Part shown: positions 1-5,781 of the stretch, piece after piece
How the letters are laid out: each line of letters opens with the position of its first letter
Numbering within the stretch: position 1 is the stretch's first letter
Assembly (NCBI GenBank): GCA_949297205.1
Contig: CASFSH010000180.1
Coordinates: 1-9,024, forward strand
Reading direction: 5' to 3'
Length of the DNA: 9,024 nucleotides
Source: an uncultured Bacillota bacterium
Lineage (GTDB): Bacteria; Bacillota; Clostridia; UBA1381
The notes under the pieces: generated by a model
What the model saw: only the letters and a program-made list of their open reading frames with translations
Database searches by the model: none
What the model was told of the DNA's origin: nothing
Made by a program: the position numbers and the translations under genes

Positions 1-39
1 TCGCATTTAAAAAAATTATGACTATTGTCAAAATTTTTC

Positions 40-62
40 ATGTAAAATCGAAGATTTTACAT
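40..62. other. Perfect 10-bp hairpin upstream of the structured repeat
   Basis: Bases 40-49 are the exact reverse complement of 53-62, with a GAA loop (50-52). No T-run follows, so it does not look like an intrinsic terminator. The 7-mer TCGCATT occurs at 1-7 and again at 66-72, flanking the hairpin. It could be an outer part of the repeat at 75-226, but the right-hand copy is cut off before this could be tested. Function unknown. Confidence 0.5.
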
Positions 63-74
63 AGTTCGCATTGA

Positions 75-226
75 TAAAGTCTGCTGAAATAAATATTTTG
101 GGGGCAAAATATTTATTCACGGTGCAAGGTTTTTTGCAAAATGCACAAAACCCTTGCACCTAAACAATTCTGAAACGCTTGTAAGCCGCCATGCGGCTGC
201 GTTTCATAATTGTTCAGCAGTCATTA
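75..226 (+). repeat. Structured MITE-like repeat, left (complete) copy
   Basis: This ~152-bp gene-free element recurs inverted at 8913-9024. Its ends are imperfect inverted repeats (75-88 against 213-226, 12/14), both finishing in TA/TTA. Between them lie three hairpins. Arm B is 88-100/105-117 (13 bp, GGGG loop). Arm C is 121-138/142-160 (9 bp, a C151 bulge, 4 bp, one mismatch, 4 bp, AAA loop). Arm D is 163-178/199-214 (7 bp, one mismatch, 8 bp), then a 5-nt bulge and 184-189/193-198 (6 bp, CAT loop). If the ends pair (75-86/215-226), only A87, 118-120 and 161-162 stay unpaired at the junction. The right boundary is set by loss of similarity between the copies after base 226. The left boundary rests only on the terminal repeat and could lie further left. 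It carries no coding frame, so it would depend on a transposase elsewhere if mobile. A structured RNA or attachment site is possible. Confidence 0.8.
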
Positions 227-244
227 TATAAAATGTTTCAAATG

Positions 245-263
245 AACTGAAAAGTCAGTTTTT
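245..263 (+). terminator. Weak terminator-like hairpin
   Basis: A 6-bp stem (245-250/255-260) has an AAAG loop and runs into five T's (259-263). The stem is short and low in GC, and no gene is seen reading into it from the left inside the window. It may be chance in AT-rich DNA. Confidence 0.25.
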
Positions 264-271
264 GACAGAGT

Positions 272-320
272 AAAAAAACTCCAGAGCCGGATTGTAATAT
301 CCGGATTCAGGAGTTTTTTT
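272..320. terminator. Bidirectional intrinsic terminator
   Basis: Seven A's and CTCC (272-282) pair with GGAG and seven T's (310-320). An inner stem CCGGAT/ATCCGG (287-292/299-304) sits above an internal loop. A-run on one side and T-run on the other allow termination in either direction. On the minus strand it lies just past the stop of the remnant frame at 332-604, so it was probably that gene's terminator. On the plus strand it would stop transcripts coming through the repeat at 75-226. Confidence 0.8.
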
Positions 321-331
321 GATGAGTGGAA

Positions 332-604
332 TTAATATTTATTTGTGAAAGATTTTGCTATTTCAAAATCAGACTGTAAAATATTTTGGGATTTTTTCTC
401 AAATCTTTGTGACAGAAATACAATCAGCTGTATTAATATGGAATGGCATACGGCAATGTTGCCCGGCTCGTCAGTTTTGTATTTATGAATAAGAGTGTTA
501 CACCAATTTTCAATATGATTACATTCCACCTCTTTTAAGAACATATTCGGTATTCCCAGATATGTGTTTTCCGCTTCTCGACAGAGCAAAAATATCTCAC
601 TTGC
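332..604 (-). pseudogene. Remnant of a probable AraC-family regulator (middle segment)
   Basis: The frame is open on the minus strand from an in-frame stop at 605-607 down to TAA at 332-334, about 90 codons. The only possible start in the first part is TTG at 587-589, giving 85 aa, and no ribosome site precedes it. The predicted peptide resembles the segment of AraC-type regulators between the sensory domain and the helix-turn-helix: an amphipathic stretch like IFLLCREAEN, then a helix with HSILIQLIVFLSQRFE, then a start like the first HTH helix (FEIAKSFTNKY) where the stop falls. There is no N-terminal sensory barrel and no DNA-binding domain, so it cannot be a working regulator of that family. 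A terminator follows at 272-320. The family assignment is by resemblance only. A short unknown protein, or no gene at all, remains possible. Confidence 0.4.
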
Positions 605-632
605 CTAAGAATATATGAAGTATTAAAAGTAA

Positions 633-673
633 AAAAGCAGGACAGAAATACTCATGAAATCTGTCCTGCTTTT
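633..673 (-). terminator. Intrinsic terminator of the MATE gene
   Basis: Bases 633-646 pair perfectly with 660-673 (14 bp, core GCAGGACAGA) around a 13-nt loop. On the minus strand the stem ends in a run of six T's (complement of 631-636), about 50 nt past the MATE stop. The plus-strand side ends in only four T's, so the main direction is minus. It separates the MATE transcript from the remnant frame at 332-604. Confidence 0.85.
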
Positions 674-692
674 GCTGATAATTCGATATTAT

Positions 693-724
693 AAAATCAT
701 TTGTATATATTAAAGAATGATTTT
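693..724 (-). other. Perfect 9-bp AT-rich hairpin over the MATE stop codon
   Basis: AAAATCATT (693-701) pairs exactly with AATGATTTT (716-724) around a 14-nt loop. It overlaps the MATE stop codon (723-725) and precedes the strong terminator at 633-673. It could help shape the 3' end of the message, but the stem holds only one GC pair, so its stability is doubtful. Confidence 0.3.
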
Positions 725-2084
725 AAGTTAATAAAGTCTGCTGATTTTTTCGTATTAATTTTCTTGCAATATATATACATAACAGTGCATTTACTGCTGC
801 AGTGATAACCCATGATACGGGATATGATGTATACAGGCATTCAAGTGTAGGGATTTTTTCGAAAACAGTATGTATCCATACAATTCTTAAACCGCATACC
901 CCCACTACAGTAACTATCATAGGAACCAATGATGAGCCCATACCTCTTAAAGCGCCTACGATAACGTCCATGATACCGCATGTAAAATACGTAGGAAGAA
1001 TTATACTCATTCGTTTTAATCCATATGCGATAACTTCATTATCCCCCGGTGTATACAGATTGAGCAGAGAATTGCCGAAGAATAAGCAGACAAAACCAAG
1101 AACAATACCTACAATGGTTACTTGTGCACAGCCTGTCAGTATAATTTTTTTCAGTCGATTTATTTTCTTTGCACCTACATTCTGCCCTACAAATGTAAGC
1201 ATGGATTGATGGAAAGAGTTCATTGCAATATAGGTAAAGCCTTCAACATTTGATGCTGCAGAGTTCCCGGCAATTGCCTGAGAACCGAATCCGTTTATTG
1301 AAGATTGTATTAAAACATTGGAAATGGAGAAAAGCGTTCCCTGAAAACCTGCCGGTAACCCGATTTTTAGTATTCTTAAAAGTATGTTTTTGTCTATTTT
1401 AATGTTTTTTGGATTTAATTTACAGTCACTGTTCAATCTCATCAGGTGAATCACAATAAGAGTAGCCGAAATATACTGTGATATTATCGTAGCAATTCCT
1501 ACACCTGCCGCATTGAACTTAAAAATAATAACAAAAACCAGGTTAAGTATAACATTTATTATTCCGGATACAGATAGAAAAATCAAAGGAGTTTTTGTAT
1601 CGCCCGATGCACGGAGAATGGCAGCACCAAAATTAAAAAGCAATGATGCAGGCATACCGAGAAATATTATTTGCATATATAAGGTTGCTTCGTTAATAAT
1701 TTCATCAGGTGTGGACATAATCTCAAGCATAAACTTTGATAAGAACAGACCAAGAATTGTCAGAAAAACTCCGCTTAATAAAGAAATTCCCACTGATGTA
1801 TGTACAGATTTGCTGACGGCATTTGAATTTTTTGCGCCGGTAAAGTGTGCAACACAAACGCTTGTTCCGCTTGAAAGTCCTATAAATAAGTTGGTGAATA
1901 AATTGATAAGAGAACCTGTCGCACCAACCGCCGCTAATGAATTACTGCCGGCATATCGTCCAACAACGATTACATCCGCAGCATTATATAAAAGCTGTAA
2001 AACACCTGTTAATATTATGGGAAATGAAAATATTAGCATATTTGTAAATACATTTCCCTCAAGTATACGAGAATTTTTATTCAT
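723..2084 (-). CDS. MATE-family multidrug/cation antiporter
   Basis: The predicted protein has 453 aa, the usual length for the family, and about twelve hydrophobic membrane segments in two halves. It is expected to export cationic compounds from the cytoplasm across the membrane using a Na+ or H+ gradient. The N-terminus reads as a typical MATE: a LEGN motif, a first helix with FPIILTGVLQLLYNAAD, then VVGRYAGSNSLAAVG, and after it the second-helix region NLFIGLSSGTSV. The second half repeats the pattern from about residue 235 (LRILKIGLPAGFQGTLFSIS). The start is ATG (2082-2084) with an AAAGGA-type ribosome site 7 nt upstream. It has its own TTGACA/TAGAAT promoter and a terminator at 633-673, so it is a single-gene transcript, divergent from the ABC exporter. 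The last few codons overlap a 14-nt match to the end of the repeat at 75-226. Substrate unknown. Confidence 0.93.
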   Translation of the reverse strand: MNKNSRILEGNVFTNMLIFSFPIILTGVLQLLYNAADVIVVGRYAGSNSLAAVGATGSLINLFTNLFIGLSSGTSVCVAHFTGAKNSNAVSKSVHTSVGISLLSGVFLTILGLFLSKFMLEIMSTPDEIINEATLYMQIIFLGMPASLLFNFGAAILRASGDTKTPLIFLSVSGIINVILNLVFVIIFKFNAAGVGIATIISQYISATLIVIHLMRLNSDCKLNPKNIKIDKNILLRILKIGLPAGFQGTLFSISNVLIQSSINGFGSQAIAGNSAASNVEGFTYIAMNSFHQSMLTFVGQNVGAKKINRLKKIILTGCAQVTIVGIVLGFVCLFFGNSLLNLYTPGDNEVIAYGLKRMSIILPTYFTCGIMDVIVGALRGMGSSLVPMIVTVVGVCGLRIVWIHTVFEKIPTLECLYTSYPVSWVITAAVNALLCIYIARKLIRKNQQTLLT

Positions 2085-2131
2085 GACAAAGTCCTTTCAG
2101 TGTATTGGATAAATATTATCAAAGCATACAT

Positions 2132-2160
2132 ATTCTACAACTTTTATCTGTTTTTGTCAA
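2132..2160 (-). promoter_or_regulatory. Promoter of the MATE gene
   Basis: On the minus strand TTGACA (complement of 2155-2160) and TAGAAT (complement of 2132-2137) are separated by 17 nt. The start of transcription would fall near 2125, giving a leader of about 40 nt before the ATG. The -35 box overlaps one arm of the inverted repeat at 2157-2172. Confidence 0.7.
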
Positions 2161-2267
2161 TAGTAATATATACATTAATTTGCAGTAAACAGTTTATATT
2201 TTATATTAAAAAAATTTTTTTTTAATTATACTTGACAAAATTATTATTTACTATATAATACTATTGA
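2157..2267. promoter_or_regulatory. Candidate operator pair: 16-bp inverted repeat across two divergent promoters
   Basis: Bases 2157-2172 and 2252-2267 are reverse complements at 15 of 16 positions, with the shared core TACTATTGA in the second arm. The left arm overlaps the MATE -35 box. The right arm covers the ABC -10 box and the expected transcription start. Two similar sites placed on the polymerase contacts of both promoters suggest one regulator controlling both exporters, perhaps with looping. The DNA is very AT-rich, so chance is not excluded. No regulator gene is linked except the broken one at 332-604. Confidence 0.45.
2232..2259 (+). promoter_or_regulatory. Consensus promoter of the ABC exporter
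   Basis: A perfect TTGACA (2232-2237) and a perfect TATAAT (2254-2259) are separated by 16 nt. Transcription would start near 2266, leaving a leader of under 30 nt before the chosen GTG. The -10 lies inside the right arm of the inverted repeat described at 2157-2267. Confidence 0.8.
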
Positions 2268-2292
2268 ATAAAATACAGATGGAGTGAGGACA

Positions 2293-4125
2293 GTGGGGGA
2301 AAGTAAAAATATAAACAAAAATAATGTTAACAAAATACCTGACTATGAGTTTTTGTTTCAGGAAGATATGGAGTGTGAAACAGATAAAAAGGTGAGCAGA
2401 ATACCGAAAAGACTTTTAAAAGAAAATATATTTAAAATATTTGTTTCAACGGTATTGTATATTGTAAAAGCATCACCCATATGGGCAGTGCCTCTTGTAA
2501 CTGCCGAAATTATAAATATTGTTACAAATCCTGATGAATTCACTTTGCATAAAATGTTGTTATACGGAATTATTTTGATTATACTGTTGATACAGAATAT
2601 TCCTACTCATGTATTATATTCTCGTTTTACCGATCGCATGTTAAGAACAATTGGGGCGGGGCTTAGAAATACCTTAATAAAAAAATTACAGCATTTATCC
2701 ATTACCTATCACAAAGAAATAGAATCGGGAAAAATACAATCAAAATTTTTGAGGGATATAGAGGCAATAGAATTTTTAAATACACATTTTATGAAAAGCG
2801 TTATACCGAGTCTTATGAATATTGTAATTTCCATCATTATTGCCGCATCAAAAAGCGGAATTGTTACATTGTTTTTTGTGATAGTAATACCTATAAACGT
2901 GGCAGTTGTTTATATGTTTAGAAATACAATGTCAAAATCAAACAGAAGATTCAGAAAGGAAACAGAAAATATTTCGGCAAAAGTTTCAAATATGCTTGAT
3001 ATGATACCTGTTACAAAGGCTCACGGTCTTGAAAATGAAGAAATTGCGGCACTTGAAGAAAATATAAGAACGCTGAGAGAAAAGGGGCTTATTCTTGATA
3101 AAGTGAATGCATATTTCGGATCTGTATCATGGGTAATAAGTCAGATAATGAGTGCAATGTGTCTTTTTTTTACTGGCTATCTTGCTCTTAAAGGGAAAAT
3201 TCAGGTTGGAGATGTTGTTTTATATCAAAATTACTTTAACAGCATTTCAGGAAATATACAAGCATTAATAAATATATATCCCGAACTTACAAAGGGTATG
3301 GAATCAATTCGTTCTGTATCGGAAATTGTATTGTCAAATGATACCGAGGACAACAAAAATAAAATAAAGTTAAGATATGTTCATGGCAGCGTTGAATTTA
3401 ATCATGTAAATTATCGTTATCCCGATGCTAAAGAAGATGTAATAAAGGATGTATCCTTTTGTATAGAACCGGGAGAATGTGTGGCCTTTGTCGGAGCTTC
3501 AGGATCCGGAAAATCAACAATTATGAATATGATAATCGGATTTTTAAAACCCACGTCCGGCGAACTTAAAATAGACGGAAAATCTATTGATATGCTTAAT
3601 TTAAGTGATTACAGGCATTTTATTTCCGTTGTACCGCAAAACAGTATTCTTTTTACGGGGACAGTAAGAGAAAATATAACATATGGACTCTCGAAGGTTT
3701 CTGAAGATAAACTAAATGAGGTTGTTGAACTTGCAAATATTAATGAATTTCTTGATGAGCTGCCCAATGGCCTTGATACAATGATAGGAGAGGGCGGAGG
3801 AAAACTTTCAGGAGGACAAAAACAAAGAATATCAATTGCACGTGCATTGATACGAGACCCAAAAATACTTATACTTGATGAAGCAACATCAGCACTTGAT
3901 AATATATCGGAATATCATGTACAAAAGGCAATTTCACATCTTATAAAGGGAAGAACAACATTTATTGTGGCACACCGATTGTCAACAATCAGAGATGCCG
4001 ACAGAATTGTTGTTATGGATAACGGCAGATGCGTTGAAATGGGTACCTATGATGAACTTATGGCAATGAAGGGAAAATTTTATGAACTGAAAACTCTTAA
4101 TGATATAAATACAAAAGACGATTAA
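2293..4125 (+). CDS. ABC exporter half-transporter (membrane domain fused to ATPase)
   Basis: The predicted protein has 610 aa: a charged N-terminal tail, a membrane domain with about six segments (roughly residues 47-325), and an ATPase domain from about residue 360. The ATPase is complete: Walker A GASGSGKST (401-409), Q-loop Q449, signature LSGGQ (505-509), Walker B ILILDE ending at E530, and the switch histidine H561. It should therefore be an active exporter in the cytoplasmic membrane. Only one half-transporter is present, so a homodimer is likely, though a partner elsewhere is possible. I chose GTG at 2293 because GGAG (2281-2284) lies 8 nt upstream. An in-frame GTG at 2284 would add three residues but has no usable ribosome site. 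It has its own promoter and terminator. Its divergence from a MATE pump suggests a shared export or resistance response; the substrate (drug, peptide or lipid) cannot be read from sequence. Confidence 0.92.
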   Translation: MGESKNINKNNVNKIPDYEFLFQEDMECETDKKVSRIPKRLLKENIFKIFVSTVLYIVKASPIWAVPLVTAEIINIVTNPDEFTLHKMLLYGIILIILLIQNIPTHVLYSRFTDRMLRTIGAGLRNTLIKKLQHLSITYHKEIESGKIQSKFLRDIEAIEFLNTHFMKSVIPSLMNIVISIIIAASKSGIVTLFFVIVIPINVAVVYMFRNTMSKSNRRFRKETENISAKVSNMLDMIPVTKAHGLENEEIAALEENIRTLREKGLILDKVNAYFGSVSWVISQIMSAMCLFFTGYLALKGKIQVGDVVLYQNYFNSISGNIQALINIYPELTKGMESIRSVSEIVLSNDTEDNKNKIKLRYVHGSVEFNHVNYRYPDAKEDVIKDVSFCIEPGECVAFVGASGSGKSTIMNMIIGFLKPTSGELKIDGKSIDMLNLSDYRHFISVVPQNSILFTGTVRENITYGLSKVSEDKLNEVVELANINEFLDELPNGLDTMIGEGGGKLSGGQKQRISIARALIRDPKILILDEATSALDNISEYHVQKAISHLIKGRTTFIVAHRLSTIRDADRIVVMDNGRCVEMGTYDELMAMKGKFYELKTLNDINTKDD

Positions 4126-4163
4126 TATTTTAATACGGATTGCAATTTGCACTTAGGTTATGT

Positions 4164-4196
4164 CAGACCGCTCTTTACGGAGCGGTCTGTATTTTT
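4164..4196 (+). terminator. Intrinsic terminator of the ABC exporter
   Basis: CAGACCGCTC (4164-4173) pairs perfectly with GAGCGGTCTG (4180-4189) around a 6-nt loop, followed by TATTTTT. It lies 38 nt after the ABC stop and isolates that gene from the operon downstream. Confidence 0.85.
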
Positions 4197-4316
4197 GGGG
4201 AATTTGATTACAAAGCATAGAAAATTTATAATATTGCCGCTTTTTTTTAGCAATAGTTTGTCAGCTTTGTTATTTATTTTCGAATTGGTAAAAAAATTTA
4301 AAAAAACACTTGATTA

Positions 4317-4345
4317 TTCAGCTAATTTATGGGAAAATATATAAT
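4317..4345 (+). promoter_or_regulatory. Possible promoter of the DUF512-der-plsY-gpsA operon
   Basis: The gap 4197-4419 holds no convincing gene. It contains a perfect TATAAT (4340-4345), with a poor -35 (TTCAGC, 4317-4322, 3/6) at a 17-nt spacing. A better-looking TTGATT at 4310-4315 is 24 nt away, which is too far. A promoter is needed here because the ABC terminator lies upstream. This is the best candidate, and would give a leader of about 65-70 nt. Confidence 0.35.
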
Positions 4346-4402
4346 AAGGTTTATTATGCGTTTTATTCGTTTAAAATCTATTATTTGATAAATAATTGGT
4401 TT

Positions 4403-4409
4403 AAGGAGG
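4403..4409 (+). promoter_or_regulatory. Strong ribosome binding site that fixes a TTG start
   Basis: AAGGAGG lies 10 nt before TTG (4420-4422). An ATG at 4410-4412 is in a different frame from the long coding region, and the gene has no early in-frame ATG, so the TTG is the best start. Confidence 0.8.
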
Positions 4410-4419
4410 ATGTTATATT

Positions 4420-5751
4420 TTGAAAAATTCATATACTGCCATTGGCTATGTTGAACCGGGTTCCCTTGCACAAGAAGCAGGTCTTGAAGCCGGAGATAAG
4501 CTGTTGAAAATTAACGGTCATGAATTTTATGATATATTGGAATATCGCTTTTTAACATCTGAATATGAGGTTGTATTACTGGTAGAAAAAAAGGACGGAA
4601 CAATAGAAGAAATTACAATTGAGAATGATTATGAAGACTTGGGAATAGACTTTGAAGAATCGCTTGCGGATAAACCGCAGAGCTGCAGAAACAAATGTAT
4701 TTTCTGCTTTATAGACCAGCTGCCGAAGGGAATGAGGGAAACGGTTTATTTCAAGGATGACGATACAAGGCTTTCTTTTTTGCAGGGAAATTATGTTACA
4801 CTTACAAATATGACAGATGATGATATTGATAGGCTGATTAAAATGCGAATATCACCGATTAACATTTCGGTTCATACAACAAACCCTGAATTACGAGTTG
4901 AAATGCTTAACAATAAAAATGCGGGGAAATTATATAATATAATGAAACGCTTTGCAGAAAATAAAATTCATATGAATTGTCAGATAGTTTTGTGTATTGA
5001 TTATAATGACAAGGAAGAGCTTGACAGAACGATAACAGATTTATCCGAATTGTATCCCTATACCGAAAGCGTTTCGGTAGTACCGGTAGGGTTGACTGCG
5101 TACAGAGAAAATTTGTGCAGTTTAAAAGCATTTGATAAAGAAAGCTCGAAAAAAGTAATACAGCAAGTGGAAAACTGGCAGAACAAACTGTTAGATAAAA
5201 TAGGAACAAGATTTGTATATCCGGCAGATGAATTTTATATAAATGCAGGTATAAAAATACCTGATGCCGACACATATGAAGGATTCCCTCAGCTTGAAAA
5301 CGGAGTGGGACTCATTGCAAGCATGAAGGAAGAATTTGAGATGGGAATAAAACATTTGAAAACCTGTAAAATTAACAGGGAGGTGTCAGTTGCAACGGGT
5401 GAAATATCATATGATTTTATAAAAAAATTATGTACACTGCTTGAAGAAAAGATAAGCGGATTAACAATCAATGTATATCCTATAAAGAATAACTTTTTCG
5501 GCGGCGGTGTTTCTGTGTCGGGACTTGTTGTGGGGACGGATATTTATACTCAGCTAAAGGATAAAACCTTAGGCAGTAAGCTGCTGATTCCTTCAAGTAT
5601 GCTAAAAGCGGATGAAAATATTTTTCTTGATGATATGACATTGGAAGAATTAAGCGAGAAACTGGAAATTGAAATAACGCCGGTTAATAATGACGGTTTT
5701 GAATTTATCGAAAGTATTTCCGGATTGGAAATAGATTTTGATTTATTATAA
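4420..5751 (+). CDS. DUF512 protein with PDZ and radical-SAM-like CxxxCxxC motif
   Basis: The predicted protein has 443 aa and no signal peptide. Residues ~7-60 resemble a small PDZ domain (VEPGSLAQEAGLEAGDKLLKING). Cysteines C89, C93 and C96 form a CxxxCxxC motif within SCRNKCIFCFIDQLPKGMR, matching the cluster-binding motif of radical-SAM enzymes. The following RLSFLQGNYVTLTN and ISVHTTNPELR stretches look like early strands of that fold. The C-terminal part is the DUF512 region, with the glycine-rich NNFFGGGVSVSGLVVG typical of it. The family is recalled as widespread in Clostridia and Cyanobacteria, often beside der; its reaction is not established. It starts at TTG behind AAGGAGG and is the first gene of a run with gaps of 30, 45 and 66 nt. 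The neighbours hint at a link to ribosome or envelope biogenesis, but this is inference. Confidence 0.9.
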   Translation: MKNSYTAIGYVEPGSLAQEAGLEAGDKLLKINGHEFYDILEYRFLTSEYEVVLLVEKKDGTIEEITIENDYEDLGIDFEESLADKPQSCRNKCIFCFIDQLPKGMRETVYFKDDDTRLSFLQGNYVTLTNMTDDDIDRLIKMRISPINISVHTTNPELRVEMLNNKNAGKLYNIMKRFAENKIHMNCQIVLCIDYNDKEELDRTITDLSELYPYTESVSVVPVGLTAYRENLCSLKAFDKESSKKVIQQVENWQNKLLDKIGTRFVYPADEFYINAGIKIPDADTYEGFPQLENGVGLIASMKEEFEMGIKHLKTCKINREVSVATGEISYDFIKKLCTLLEEKISGLTINVYPIKNNFFGGGVSVSGLVVGTDIYTQLKDKTLGSKLLIPSSMLKADENIFLDDMTLEELSEKLEIEITPVNNDGFEFIESISGLEIDFDLL

Positions 5752-5781
5752 AAGCCAAATATTACATGAAAGGAAAAAAAG

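Noticed and set aside
163..214. Arm D of the repeat as an intrinsic terminator
   Set aside because: The stem is long with a GC-rich tip, but no T-run follows on either strand.
1..226. CRISPR array as an explanation of the repeats at the left edge
   Set aside because: There are no regularly spaced direct repeats with unique spacers. The pattern is nested inverted repeats forming hairpins, and no cas gene is present.
75..226. The cloverleaf-like repeat as a tRNA gene
   Set aside because: Arm sizes, total length, absence of a 7-nt anticodon loop and of TPsiC-arm consensus do not fit a tRNA. The likeness is only topological.
1513..2112. 199-codon plus-strand open frame opposite the MATE gene
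   Set aside because: It is fully antisense to a clear 12-segment transporter and shows no family motif. The frame stays open because of the transporter's codon use.
4234..4256. ATTGC...GCAAT hairpin around a T-run in the gap before the DUF512 gene
   Set aside because: The stem is only about 5 bp and the T-run lies in its loop, so it fits neither a terminator nor a riboswitch.
4147..4344. 65-codon plus-strand open frame between the ABC gene and the DUF512 gene
   Set aside because: It reads straight through the ABC terminator stem, has no ribosome site at its start, and its composition is that of AT-rich spacer DNA.
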